A DNA stretch of 39,385 nt from CAIOZW01 sp049317725 (GCA_049317725.1 JBMOHS010000013.1:1-39385), one strand, 5' to 3'; shown: positions 1-9,547, numbered from the stretch's first letter. Notes: generated by a model not told the origin, from the sequence alone. A program made the numbers and translations.

Positions 1-446
1 ACCCGCATCGCGAGGAGGGGAAGGTAGCGATAGCTCTTGATCGACTGTGCGGCGACATTCGGGAGTTGTGTCAGCAACTGCTGCCCAACCTCGGCAATCG
101 CCAGTTGCTGCAGCCTCGCCCCCTCTCCTCCACCACCCAACTGGGCCATATCGAATGGGGTGCGCAGCCGCACCAGCACCGACACCCGGCCGACGTTGGC
201 GGCTTTGGCCCCCAACTCGTCGAAGCGCGACTCGGTGGAAGCGGGTCGAACGAAGCGTGACCTCGACGGCACAGGCTCCTGGGAAGCGGCGGAAATCTCG
301 GTGAGCCGCACGATCACCAGCAGTGTGCCCAACATCGTGGTCAAAATGATCAAGAGAACAGCGAGGCGAGTGGCCTTTCTGAGGCGAAGATATAGTCTTC
401 GACCAGCTCCAGACCGGAGGTCGGCGCTCATCAGCGTAGGATTCAT
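1..446 (-). CDS. N-terminal part of a probable subtilisin-like secreted protease (partial)
   Basis: I read this frame directly on the minus strand: it is open from an ATG at 446 to the window edge, 148 codons with no stop, and the 3' end is missing. Residues about 26-46 form one hydrophobic segment (VLLIILTTMLGTLLVIV) that would act as signal peptide or anchor. After a polar linker comes a block with the pattern VSVLVRLRTPF ... AEVGQQLLTQL ... SIKSYRYLPLLAMR, which resembles the inhibitory propeptide that precedes S8 subtilase domains (strand, helix, strand ending in a P-x-x-A-x-R-V-like motif). The catalytic domain would lie left of the window, so the enzyme assignment is inference from the propeptide. 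A weak GGATGG lies upstream of the ATG. The plus-strand frame over the same bases has atypical composition and was discarded. Confidence 0.6.
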   Translation of the reverse strand, partial: MNPTLMSADLRSGAGRRLYLRLRKATRLAVLLIILTTMLGTLLVIVRLTEISAASQEPVPSRSRFVRPASTESRFDELGAKAANVGRVSVLVRLRTPFDMAQLGGGGEGARLQQLAIAEVGQQLLTQLPNVAAQSIKSYRYLPLLAMR

Positions 447-825
447 ATTCCATTTCCATCCCAAGGCGGGAGGCCCGCAGGCTTGGGCTTGTGTGTCCAT
501 TGACATTGGGGGGGATGAACTCCCCCTCCTGAACCGATCGAGGCAACGACTCTCGGCTTCTTGTGTCTTTTTCGCGAACTAGCTAACTGGGGTTGTAGCA
601 CAGCCACGGCTCACGAGCAAATCCCCTTTTTTGAGGTTTTTTCACGCGGCCGACCTGCCCCGGCAATCGTTCCCACCCGAGCCCTGCTCAGTGTCAGCCG
701 CCCCCACCGAAAACAGGAACGCCCAAGCAGCAGAAAAGATCCAAACTTCCTGATTGGCCGATCCAACGACGAAGAAACGACCGCGGGATTTTGCTCCAGG
801 GGCGAGGGGCGATATAGTACAGATT
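447..825. other. Gene-free divergent region between the protease fragment and the TPR gene
   Basis: No coding frame here looks real. It must hold the promoters of both flanking genes. A short hairpin lies at 510-526 (GGGGGA/TCCCCC, 5-nt loop), which would sit in the leader of the minus-strand protease gene. A T-run (about 628-641) precedes the plus-strand promoter candidate. Nothing else is recognisable. Confidence 0.5.
791..818 (+). promoter_or_regulatory. Predicted sigma-70-like promoter of the TPR gene, close to its ATG
   Basis: TTGCTC (791-796), 16-bp spacer, TATAGT (813-818). The ATG at 826 lies only 7 bases after the -10 box, where transcription would normally begin, so the mRNA could be leaderless. 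The purine-rich GAGGGGCG at 804-811, which could otherwise pass for a ribosome site, would then lie outside the transcript. Confidence 0.4.
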
Positions 826-1521
826 ATGAAAAATGAGAACATCTTATACGGTTTGATTGCGCTCTTGGTGGGCTTGATTATTGGGTATATCGGGTCCAAC
901 TACCTCAACGAACAGTATCGTCCCGCTTCCAGTTCCCCAGGGCAGCGCGGAGCCGCGGCAGAGGGGGCACCGAGTGCGGCCGCCGATGGCGCGAATGCCG
1001 GTGCTGGGCCCCAATCCGATGTCGCGGATATGATCCAGAAGGCACGGAATGAGCCGACCAATTTTGAGGCGCAGATGGGAGCCGGAGGGATGTTCCGGGA
1101 GATCCAACGATTTGAGCAGGCCCTCGAATTCTATCAGCGCGCCACGGCGGCCCGGCCGACCGATGTCGAGGCGTTGACCCGGCTTGGAGATACCCTCTTC
1201 GACCTGCAACGATATGCCGAGGCAGAGGTCCCCTACCGTCGCGCGCTCGAGCAATCGCCCCGGAACGTCATCGTGCGGATGGATCTCGGGCTGACCTACT
1301 TCCTGCGCCAGCCGCGGAATCTGGAGGCCGCCATCCGGGAGTTCCAGGAAGCCTTGCGCATCGACCCTCGCCACGAAAAGACGCTGCAGAACTTGACAGC
1401 CGCGCAAATCGAGAAGGGCGACCTCGCCGCTGCCAAAGAGTCCCTGCGTCAACTGACCTCCGTCAACCCCAACAATCCCGGGGTGACCACGTTTCAGCAG
1501 AAACTCGGGCAGACTCCCTGA
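826..1521 (+). CDS. Membrane-anchored TPR protein
   Basis: This 231-residue protein begins MKNENILYGLIALLVG, with one transmembrane helix at about residues 7-25, a proline/alanine/glycine-rich linker (about 32-65), then at least three tetratricopeptide repeats covering about 70-225 (for example the unit around RFEQALEFYQRATAARPTDVEA and the one around LEAAIREFQEALRIDPRH). It is therefore a periplasm-facing or cytoplasm-facing scaffold tethered to the inner membrane, similar in plan to NrfG/CcmH-type TPR proteins, although no cytochrome-maturation neighbours are present. A longer in-frame start exists at 754, but those 24 extra residues are charged, lie before the anchor and overlap the predicted promoter, so 826 is preferred. 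It stands alone, convergent with cpoB. Specific function unknown. Confidence 0.8.
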   Translation: MKNENILYGLIALLVGLIIGYIGSNYLNEQYRPASSSPGQRGAAAEGAPSAAADGANAGAGPQSDVADMIQKARNEPTNFEAQMGAGGMFREIQRFEQALEFYQRATAARPTDVEALTRLGDTLFDLQRYAEAEVPYRRALEQSPRNVIVRMDLGLTYFLRQPRNLEAAIREFQEALRIDPRHEKTLQNLTAAQIEKGDLAAAKESLRQLTSVNPNNPGVTTFQQKLGQTP

Positions 1522-1575
1522 TCAGCCAGGGTGAGCCACCGCGGAGTCCCGTGCTGTGGCCGAGGGGGACCGGTT

Positions 1576-2460
1576 TTAAGGTCTGCGCCCACGCGTTGGC
1601 GGCGGGCGGCGCGTCGTGGGCGTCGGTTCGGGAACAGCGAGTGACTCTGGTGCGACCTCCTCCAATCGCCGGCGCGCCAATGCCGCCTCAGGACTGTTCG
1701 GATGGGCCTGCAACAGCGCGAGCCACTGCGCGACCGCGTCGTCCTTCATCTCCAGATCGAAAAGAATCCCCCCCCGCTTGAACATCGCGAGCGGAGCCTT
1801 GTCACCGGTCGGACTGATCGTGGAGACCTTCTCGTAGTCTGCCGCCGCCTCTGGCCATTTCTTCTGTACGGCCCGAATCTCCGCGATCCAGTACTGGGCG
1901 TTATCGGCGAGTTCCGAGGTCGGGAACGTCTCGACATACTGGCTGAACTCGGAGAGGGCGAGGTCATAATTGCCACGCGAGAAGTCGCTGTAGGCTGCGG
2001 CGAAGAGCTGCTCGGCGTTGCCTGGTGTGATCTGTGCGAAGGTGGGCATCTTGGGAATATCTTCGATCACCTTGCGCAACTGGGCGAACTGCTCGGAGAG
2101 GCGCTCCATCCGCTGGTTGGTGGCGGTCATCCGTTCACCCATCGCGACCACCTGGGTCCCCGTCTCATTGGTGTTGGTCGAGATCGCCGACTGGGCGCGG
2201 CGGGTCGCCGAGAGGTTGTCGCTCATCTGGACGACCAGGGTATTCAATTCCCCACTCGTTTTGTTGAAGGTCTCGAGCATGGTCTGGACCTGTCGTTGAA
2301 GCAGGATCATCTCGGTCTTCAACTCCTCGAGTTGAATCCCCATGCGGTCGATCTTGTCTCGCGTCTCTCTGTTCTGGGCCAGCACCGCCGGCGAACTGAG
2401 GGAGAGACACAGCAGGCAGAAGGTCAGCCCGTTGACAACACGGAACCAGTGATTGCGCAT
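1576..2460 (-). CDS. cpoB: Tol-Pal system protein CpoB/YbgF
   Basis: The 294-residue product starts MRNHWFRVVNG with a signal peptide ending near LSSPAVLAQ. Residues about 25-130 are heptad-like and charged (coiled coil, the trimerisation region in E. coli YbgF), and residues about 165-285 contain TPR-like helical pairs, including FAAAYSDFSRGNYDLALSEF and a NAQYWIAEI segment typical of this family. CpoB coordinates peptidoglycan synthesis with outer-membrane constriction in the periplasm. It is last in the tol cluster, 142 bases after pal, as in many Gram-negative bacteria. Start at 2460 is chosen because GAGG lies 7 bases upstream and a good signal peptide follows; an upstream in-frame ATG at 2502 would add 14 residues and has no ribosome site. 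The C-terminus is basic and proline-rich (RRPPPTRGRRP). Confidence 0.88.
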   Translation of the reverse strand: MRNHWFRVVNGLTFCLLCLSLSSPAVLAQNRETRDKIDRMGIQLEELKTEMILLQRQVQTMLETFNKTSGELNTLVVQMSDNLSATRRAQSAISTNTNETGTQVVAMGERMTATNQRMERLSEQFAQLRKVIEDIPKMPTFAQITPGNAEQLFAAAYSDFSRGNYDLALSEFSQYVETFPTSELADNAQYWIAEIRAVQKKWPEAAADYEKVSTISPTGDKAPLAMFKRGGILFDLEMKDDAVAQWLALLQAHPNSPEAALARRRLEEVAPESLAVPEPTPTTRRPPPTRGRRP

Positions 2461-2504
2461 AGATCCTCGAAGGTGAGCCCCGATGGCGGGGGAAGTAAAC
2501 AAGG

Positions 2505-2565
2505 CAGGAGCACCCCGCGAGCGGCCTCCGAAAAGAGTCGGAGAACGACCGGCAGGGTGCTCCTG
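2505..2565 (-). other. Nested hairpin in the pal-cpoB intergenic region
   Basis: Perfect 11-bp arms CAGGAGCACCC (2505-2515) and GGGTGCTCCTG (2555-2565) enclose a second hairpin CTCCGA/TCGGAG (2526-2531 and 2538-2543). No U-run follows on the minus strand, so it is more likely an mRNA processing, stability or partial-attenuation structure between pal and cpoB than a simple terminator. Confidence 0.5.
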
Positions 2566-2602
2566 GGTCAGACACGTGGCTGATGATCAGGCGGGAGCGC
2601 CG

Positions 2603-3577
2603 TTACGGGCGCTCGCCACCACGCACGTAGACAAAGTCTGCGCGGCGATCGTGGGCCCAGGAGGGAGGAGCGCTGGCGAGCCCCTCGTCGGTTCCCGACG
2701 CCTTCTCCAGGCCGTAGCTGGAAATCTCAATGCGGGAGGCATCGACTCCCAGGCTGACCAGGAACTCCTTGGTCGTCTCGGCACGCCGGTTCCCCAGACC
2801 AAGGTTGTACTCTGCGGTTCCCCTGGGATCACAGTTGCCCTCGATACGGAAGACGATCCCGCGGTTGGCCGGCAGATTGAGCCACTCCGCCGCGCGACGC
2901 AACTGGTCCTGCTCGGCGGGCAGCAGGTCGGATTGATCGTACTCGAAGAAGATCGACCGCATCGTGCCACGGAACTGTTCGGCAATCGGTGGCTCAACCG
3001 GCGCCGTCACCCGGGGACGCTCGACCGGCGGAGGGGGATCGCTGACCGTGACCCGGGCGCTCGCCGTGGCATTGCCACCGGCTCCAATCGCGGTCGCCGT
3101 GTAGGTCGTCGAGACCCGCGGGCTCACCTCGCGCTGTCCAGTGGCGGCAACCTCTCCAAGCCCGGAGATGGTCACGGTCGTCGCATTGGACGTCTCCCAG
3201 CGCAGCACCGTGTTCTTGCCAAGGTCGATCGCGTTGGGCTCGGCCCGCAGGCTGACAGTCGGCATGGGAGGCTTGACCACAACGACATTGATGCTGGCCT
3301 TGTCCCGCGCTTCCTTCTTGCCGCGGCGGGCGACCACTTCAAATGTCGTCGAGGCGGAGGGGGTGACGGTCTTGGCGCCAATCTTCTCGACCTTCTCGCC
3401 GTTGACCTCGACCACCTTCGCCTTGTTGGTCTCCCAACTGACCGTCACCGGATCCCCAGCGTTGACCTCCTGCCGCGACACCTTGATCTTGGCGGTGGGG
3501 GGCGCGCAGCCGGCAATCAACAGAGCCAGCAACAACATGGATGATCCGACTGTCATCCGTCTGATCTTCTTCGACAT
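2603..3577 (-). CDS. pal: Peptidoglycan-associated lipoprotein Pal with two Ig-like domains
   Basis: Start at 3577 has a strong AAGGAG ribosome site. The 324-residue product opens with a lipoprotein signal and lipobox LIAGC (lipidated Cys about residue 24). Two homologous Ig/PKD-like beta domains follow (about 28-105 and 106-185), each with the pattern V-x-W-E-T-x-N/S-A and ending STTFEVVA or STTYTATA. The C-terminal OmpA/MotB domain (about 205-324) has the diagnostic FFEYDQSDL, EGNCDPRGTAEYNLGLGNRRA and ISSYGLEK motifs that bind meso-diaminopimelate in peptidoglycan. Pal ties the outer membrane to the wall and binds TolB. Ordinary Pal is about 170 residues; this one is nearly twice as long because of the Ig-like repeats. 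It lies 160 bases downstream of tolB in the same direction. Confidence 0.9.
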   Translation of the reverse strand: MSKKIRRMTVGSSMLLLALLIAGCAPPTAKIKVSRQEVNAGDPVTVSWETNKAKVVEVNGEKVEKIGAKTVTPSASTTFEVVARRGKKEARDKASINVVVVKPPMPTVSLRAEPNAIDLGKNTVLRWETSNATTVTISGLGEVAATGQREVSPRVSTTYTATAIGAGGNATASARVTVSDPPPPVERPRVTAPVEPPIAEQFRGTMRSIFFEYDQSDLLPAEQDQLRRAAEWLNLPANRGIVFRIEGNCDPRGTAEYNLGLGNRRAETTKEFLVSLGVDASRIEISSYGLEKASGTDEGLASAPPSWAHDRRADFVYVRGGERP

Positions 3578-3655
3578 TGGGCGTTCTCCTTGCGTTATGG
3601 TATGACCATCAAAAGCCTGGGCACATCGATCGAGCGCCCTGGTAACAACATCCAA

Positions 3656-3685
3656 ATCCATCCAGACTCAATCCATCCAGACTCA
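3656..3685. repeat. 15-bp perfect tandem repeat, two copies
   Basis: Two identical copies of ATCCATCCAGACTCA, at 3656-3670 and 3671-3685, lie in the gap between tolB and pal. Function unknown; possibly a slippage duplication in the pal leader. Confidence 0.85.
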
Positions 3686-3737
3686 CATTGGGCCTCTTCG
3701 AGTCCCGGCAGGCCAGTTGCGTCGCGGGAAGATTGCA

Positions 3738-5135
3738 TCAGGGACCCCACGTGGGGGCGCGTCCTCCGGTCCGGGTCAATTGACGCGGGTCGCTCCCGTC
3801 AATGTGCATGGCCCAGATCTCCCACCGGCCGGTCCGATTCGACTGGAAAACAAGATGGCGGCTGTCTGGAGACCAAGCAGGGTTCTCATTGCGGCCTTCG
3901 CGGGTGAGCCGCAAGACCTGCCCCGTGGCAATCTCCGCGAGGTAGATGTGAAACGGCCCCCCTCCACCATCCCACGTAAAGGCCAGGAATCGACCATCGG
4001 GAGACCAGGATGGCGAGTCCATCTTGCCACCGAGGCTGAGCAGAGGGCGCTCATTGGTCCCATCGGACCCGATCAGGTAGACCTGTGGACTTCCCCCCCG
4101 ATCCGAAATAAAGGCGATCTCGAGACCCGTGCGCGGGTTCCAGCGCGGGGAGATGTTAATCGATTTTCGCGTATTGGTTAAGCGTTGCGCGTTCGATCCG
4201 TCGGAATTGGCCACATAAAGATCCATTCCGGAGCCATCTTTGCTGGAGGAGAAGACGAGGCGACCATCCGGGCCGATCGATGGCGAGGTCGTCGTCGCAC
4301 GGAATTGGGTCGATCCGAGGAGGAGACCGTCCTCGCCGCGAATCACCACATTCGGGTAGCCCGATCGGTAGGAGACATAGGCCAACCGCTTCCCATCTGG
4401 TGAGAAGGCCGGAAAGAGGGTGATCGCCCCCTCGCGGGAGAACGGGCGACTGCTGTATCCATCGTAGTCCATGAGATGGACTTCGCGATTGGCGATGTAG
4501 GCGATCTTGGATTGGGCAATTCCGGGTTGACCGGTCAGCAGCTGGACGATCTGGTCGGCCAACTGGTGGGCCATCTCGCGCGGGGTTCCGCTCAGTTGCG
4601 CAGTGAGCAGCCCCTGGCGTGTCTTGATATCGTAAAGGAATCCTTGGGCGGTCGTCGCGTCGATGAGGCTGCCGAAGGCGAGGTAGTCGGCCTTGACCGG
4701 ATCCGCTTCCCACTCCTCATAGCGCAGCGAGGCCGGATCGGCCAGCAACGTCTTCGGATAGAGGCTCTTCCCGATCAGGTTGGTCACGCCGGCAAATTGG
4801 AGGTCATCCCAGAGAACGGTATTGAAGGTCTCGAGCGGTTCGGCAATCCCGGTGGAACGGGCCTGAAAATCGGCGATGGCCAGCGTCGGGCCAGCGCCAG
4901 GCGTCACCAGAATGGTCCCGATCTGCCGCTTGAGGTCGTCTTGGGTTCCTTGGTCGATCAGCTTGCCCAGCACGACGGGGGCCCCTCCCTCACTGAAGAG
5001 GGCGAGCAACAACAGCAGGCCCAGCACGAGAACCGTCAAGTGGGACGAACCACGGCGCGGGCATATCTTGGACAGTGCCGAAACAATCTTGGGCGGTAGC
5101 GCTTGGTATTTCTTCATGGCTCCAGGAGACATCAT
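3738..5135 (-). CDS. tolB: Tol-Pal system beta-propeller protein TolB
   Basis: The product is about 465 residues. An N-terminal hydrophobic segment (VLVLGLLLLLALFSEGG) exports it to the periplasm; the TolB N-terminal alpha/beta domain follows (with TILVTPGAGPTLAIADF and a LWDDLQFAGV-like motif), then the six-bladed propeller with repeated FSPDGKRLAYVS, WSPDGRFLAFT and WSPDSRHLVFQS WD/PD40 signatures. TolB docks on Pal and on TolA during envelope constriction. The gene begins just downstream of, or overlaps, the end of tolA/tonB. The start is uncertain: tandem ATGs at 5135/5132 follow an AGGAG, whereas ATG at 5117 (MKKYQ) has GGAG only 2 bases away; a longer frame from 5198 would overlap the upstream gene. 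The positively charged stretch before the hydrophobic core is unusually long for a signal peptide, so it may be anchored. Confidence 0.92.
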   Translation of the reverse strand: MMSPGAMKKYQALPPKIVSALSKICPRRGSSHLTVLVLGLLLLLALFSEGGAPVVLGKLIDQGTQDDLKRQIGTILVTPGAGPTLAIADFQARSTGIAEPLETFNTVLWDDLQFAGVTNLIGKSLYPKTLLADPASLRYEEWEADPVKADYLAFGSLIDATTAQGFLYDIKTRQGLLTAQLSGTPREMAHQLADQIVQLLTGQPGIAQSKIAYIANREVHLMDYDGYSSRPFSREGAITLFPAFSPDGKRLAYVSYRSGYPNVVIRGEDGLLLGSTQFRATTTSPSIGPDGRLVFSSSKDGSGMDLYVANSDGSNAQRLTNTRKSINISPRWNPRTGLEIAFISDRGGSPQVYLIGSDGTNERPLLSLGGKMDSPSWSPDGRFLAFTWDGGGGPFHIYLAEIATGQVLRLTREGRNENPAWSPDSRHLVFQSNRTGRWEIWAMHIDGSDPRQLTRTGGRAPTWGP

Positions 5136-5176
5136 TCCTTGGTCGCACTCCTCTCCAGAGGCAACAGGGTACCCGA

Positions 5177-6016
5177 TTATTTGGGATAACGAAACCAAAT
5201 TTCCGCCGTCGCCTCCTGCGACCCCAACAAAAATCCATTCGGGAAAGGGGGAAGTGGATTGGAGGCGATGACGGCCCGTTCGGCGGCATAGTTGACGAGA
5301 TCGAGGGGGCTGCGCCGTTTGAGCGATCGTGGGTCGAGACGACCGCCAGTCAGGGAGAGGATGCGACCATCCCGGGCGATGCGCAATTCGACGATAACGT
5401 ACTCGGTCCCAGGCGTCGAGACGGCCGGCGGATTGTAGTTGCGGCTGAGGATGAGCTGAATCCGACGACCGTATTCAGAGCCGCCTGGAAGGCCACCCTC
5501 GCCGCGCCCGGCACCGCTCCCGACCCCAATCCCCCCGGTCATCGAGGGGACGGGAGAGCCGGAAGAGCGCCCGACCTCGACATTGGTATTTGGGGAGAGT
5601 CCGCGTTGCGGAGTCTGAGTCACCAGCTGTTCGGTCTGCCGTGGGGTAGGCCGGTCCACTTGTCGGACAGTGGGATCGGTCGGTCTCCGTTCGCGCGGCT
5701 GATCCGTCGGGAGCACCTCCGCCTCGTCGGAGGGGTCAGGACGCTGCGTCTCGACCAGCTCGTTGTTGGGAAGGTCCCGTTCCTCACCGGGGAGGGAGAC
5801 AGCCCGGCGGGCACTCAACCCAAGTTGGCCGGCGTCGACGACCCCGACCTCGATCATGCCTCCCCCCTCACCGCTCCCCTCCCCTGCGGCGACAATCTCG
5901 GTCGATGCTGGTTGGCGCAGAAAGAGCCCCCCGAGAACGAGCAGCGCGACGTGCAACAGGACAGAGAGAATCGCTCCCCATCGCTGATCCAGATTGACAC
6001 TCCGCTTCTGGTCCAA
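5177..6016 (-). CDS. TonB/TolA-type energy-transducing protein
   Basis: In the tolA position of the cluster. The 279-residue product has one N-terminal transmembrane helix containing the SVLLHVALL motif (compare the SHLS motif with which TolA and TonB contact TolQ/R or ExbB/D), then a long proline-, glutamate- and arginine-rich periplasmic linker (about 45-180), and a C-terminal TonB/TolA-like domain (about 185-279) with YGRRIQLILSRNYNPP and VIVELRIARDGRI. This fold transmits proton-motive force from TolQR to the outer membrane, either to TolB/Pal or to a TonB-dependent receptor. It is shorter than E. coli TolA (421) and lacks a long alanine/lysine helix, so it is more TonB-like. Predicted start is TTG at 6016 with GGGAG 10 bases upstream; no in-frame ATG is better placed. 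18 bases separate it from tolR. Confidence 0.8.
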   Translation of the reverse strand: MDQKRSVNLDQRWGAILSVLLHVALLVLGGLFLRQPASTEIVAAGEGSGEGGGMIEVGVVDAGQLGLSARRAVSLPGEERDLPNNELVETQRPDPSDEAEVLPTDQPRERRPTDPTVRQVDRPTPRQTEQLVTQTPQRGLSPNTNVEVGRSSGSPVPSMTGGIGVGSGAGRGEGGLPGGSEYGRRIQLILSRNYNPPAVSTPGTEYVIVELRIARDGRILSLTGGRLDPRSLKRRSPLDLVNYAAERAVIASNPLPPFPNGFLLGSQEATAEIWFRYPK

Positions 6017-6034
6017 TGCCGACGCACTCCCGTC

Positions 6035-6472
6035 CTACTTCGCTGCCTTCTCTGTCGGTTCCGTTACCAGGCTGACATTGGCATTGGCCTGTTTCGCCTG
6101 ATCGAGCACGTACGCAATGATCCGGTAGGGGGTCTCCCCGTCGCCCCGCAGGTAGACACGCCGGTCCTCAACTTTGGCCAACCGCTCGGCGAGCAGCTTG
6201 GGCAGATCATTGATGTTGACCGGCTGGCGCTCGCCCGGACCACTGAGGTAGATCTGCCCTTCCCGATCGACCGAGAGAATCAAGGCTCGTTGGGTGACCT
6301 CGCGGGGGCGTGCTTGACGTGTCTTCGGAAGGTTGACCTGGATCCCCGTCTGGAGAATCGGTGCCGTGACCATGAAAATGATCAAGAGGACGAGCATGAC
6401 GTCAACCAGTGGCGTGACGTTGATCTCGGCAAGTGCCGTCTGCGTTCTTCCCCGGGGTGTTGAAAATGCCAT
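6035..6472 (-). CDS. tolR: TolR/ExbD biopolymer transport protein
   Basis: The 145-residue product is standard ExbD/TolR size. A single N-terminal transmembrane helix (about residues 21-40) carries the proton-pathway aspartate in NVTPLVDVMLVLLIIF, and the periplasmic domain follows (about 45-140, with NLPKT and DRRVYLRGDGETPY motifs). With TolQ it forms the proton-driven motor that energises the downstream TolA/TonB protein. Neighbours on both sides support TolR rather than a stand-alone ExbD. Codon use matches the cluster. Confidence 0.9.
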   Translation of the reverse strand: MAFSTPRGRTQTALAEINVTPLVDVMLVLLIIFMVTAPILQTGIQVNLPKTRQARPREVTQRALILSVDREGQIYLSGPGERQPVNINDLPKLLAERLAKVEDRRVYLRGDGETPYRIIAYVLDQAKQANANVSLVTEPTEKAAK

Positions 6473-6545
6473 TGTCTTCTCTGCTCTGGCCCGCTTCGGG
6501 CGGGGCTCTCGTACCGTTTGGAGCAGCGCCCGGCCTCGGCAGGGC

Positions 6546-7256
6546 TCAGCGTGCCCGCTCTGCTTCCCGTTCGATCAGATTGAGGAGGCGCAGGGCAAAA
6601 CTGTCCATGTCGGCGGAGATCACCTTGATGAGATTGACGAAGTGGTTGTAGGCAAGGACGGCCGGGACTGCTGCGCCGATTCCCGCCGCGGTGGCGACAA
6701 GGGCCTCGGCAATGCCGGGCGCAACGGCTTGGATCGAAGCTGTCGTCGTCTGGGTCAAGCCCTGAAAGGCGATGATGATCCCGACGACCGTGCCAAACAG
6801 CCCGATGAAGGGTGATGCGCTCGCCGTCGAGGCCAGCCAGCCGAGACTCCGCTCCAGCTTGGTCGCCTCGTCGATCGCCGCGCTCTGCATGACCCGCTGG
6901 ACGGCCTCGGAATTGAGCCGTGCCTGCTTCTGCAGCTCTCCGTGTGCCGCCAGAAAGATCGCCTTGAGGGGATTGTCCGGGATCGACGAGGTCGCGGCGT
7001 GAAGTTCCGCCCATCGCTGGCTGCGCTCGAACGCTTCGAGGAATTGGGCCGAGAGGAGCTGCGATCGCTTCGTCGCCTTTCCCTTCGAGAAGATGATCGC
7101 CCACGAGGCGACCGAGAGGCCCAGCAGCAAGAGCAAGACCAGCTTGGCGACCGGACTCGCCCGCCAAATCAGGTCGACCAGACTCATGCCCGCTTCCGCT
7201 GGTGGCTCCTGCCAAGCCAGCCAAATCAACAGGTGCATCGCGATCATCGTACTCAT
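6546..7256 (-). CDS. tolQ: TolQ/ExbB/MotA proton channel protein
   Basis: The 236-residue product has three predicted membrane helices: about 4-15 plus 24-55 (PVAKLVLLLLLGLSVASWAIIF), about 115-140 and about 155-185. The MotA/TolQ signature includes LGWLASTASASPFIGLFGTVVGI followed by a second pore helix starting GIAEALVATAAGIGAAVPAVLAYN. It is the pentameric channel scaffold of the Tol motor. ATG at 7256 is chosen over the in-frame GTG at 7304, whose extra residues are polar; a GGGAG lies about 10 bases before 7256. It is the first tol gene, about 200 bases downstream of atpC and separated from it by a terminator-like structure, so it probably has its own promoter, though I could not pick one with confidence. 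Confidence 0.9.
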   Translation of the reverse strand: MSTMIAMHLLIWLAWQEPPAEAGMSLVDLIWRASPVAKLVLLLLLGLSVASWAIIFSKGKATKRSQLLSAQFLEAFERSQRWAELHAATSSIPDNPLKAIFLAAHGELQKQARLNSEAVQRVMQSAAIDEATKLERSLGWLASTASASPFIGLFGTVVGIIIAFQGLTQTTTASIQAVAPGIAEALVATAAGIGAAVPAVLAYNHFVNLIKVISADMDSFALRLLNLIEREAERAR

Positions 7257-7360
7257 CCCCACCGATCTCCCATTCGCATTGGGCGTGGCGAGATCTCCCC
7301 ACACCAGCGGCTGATCAGACGCCTAATCCTCTCCCTGGAATCTCTTTCCTGGGAGCAGAT

Positions 7361-7426
7361 GAAGAAAGAGACAGGACGTTCCCGTTTCCGCCCCTCCTCA
7401 GGCGCGCCAACGGAGATCCTGTCTCT
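7361..7426 (-). terminator. Likely terminator of atpDC
   Basis: Perfect 10-bp arms AGAGACAGGA (7367-7376) and TCCTGTCTCT (7417-7426) with a 40-nt loop; on the minus strand the stem is followed by TTTCTTC. It lies between atpC and tolQ, where transcription of atpDC should end. The long loop makes it atypical. A second small stem (7331-7355) follows. Confidence 0.5.
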
Positions 7427-7458
7427 GTCACCGCTCGACCTGTCCGGGGGCGGCTTCT

Positions 7459-7863
7459 CTAGCCCTTGCTGGCGAGTTGGATGCGGATCATCGCTCGCTG
7501 CAACTTCAGCTCGGCACGACGAAAGTCGACATCCTCACCAAGGGTTGCCAGCCGCCGCTCGGCCCGCTCCCGGGCACGTTGGGCGCGCTCCAGGTCGATC
7601 TCCTCCGGGCGCTCGGCGACATCGCTCAAGACCGAGACGTGCCCCGGAAGCACCTCGACAAATCCTCCACTGACGTGAAGAAGCTGCCGCTCTGTCCCTG
7701 CCCGAAAGGTGAGGACACCCGTCTGCAGGCGGGAGATGAGGGGAGTGTGATCCGGCAGGATGCCCAGCTCCCCGTCCATTCCGGGAACGACCACCTCGTC
7801 GACCGCCTGACTGAGGACCTTGCGCTCCGGGGTGATGACTTCAAGTGTCAGTTTCTCGGCCAT
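7459..7863 (-). CDS. atpC: ATP synthase F1 epsilon subunit
   Basis: The 134-residue product has the expected epsilon length. It starts MAEKLTLEVITPERKVL, has the beta-sandwich signature GMDGELGILPDHTPLISRLQTGVL, a VLSDVAERPEEIDLERA segment and the two C-terminal helices. Epsilon links the rotor to the catalytic head and inhibits ATP hydrolysis. It lies 4 bases after atpD in the usual beta-epsilon order. Confidence 0.97.
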   Translation of the reverse strand: MAEKLTLEVITPERKVLSQAVDEVVVPGMDGELGILPDHTPLISRLQTGVLTFRAGTERQLLHVSGGFVEVLPGHVSVLSDVAERPEEIDLERAQRARERAERRLATLGEDVDFRRAELKLQRAMIRIQLASKG

Positions 7864-7867
7864 GGGG

Positions 7868-9331
<1,464 letters not shown>

Positions 9332-9547
9332 ATCGCTTCTCTTCTCTCCTTGAAGGGGTTCCCGCGGAGGTCGCCAACGCTTGGTGGCGATCGTCGTCTC
9401 TTTACTTCCAACCGTCCGCCGCGGTTTTTGTCACCGTCTCAGTCAACTCGCTCGATCCATCAGGGTCGTGACCAGCACAAACCCAGGCTACTGGGGGAAA
9501 GACCCGGTTGCTCGATCCCCAATGCACCAATCTTCACAAAAGAGGTA

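Noticed and set aside
37..582. 181-codon plus-strand frame at the left edge
   Set aside because: The minus-strand frame reads as signal segment plus propeptide with sensible composition; the plus frame is Ser/Arg-rich without structure.
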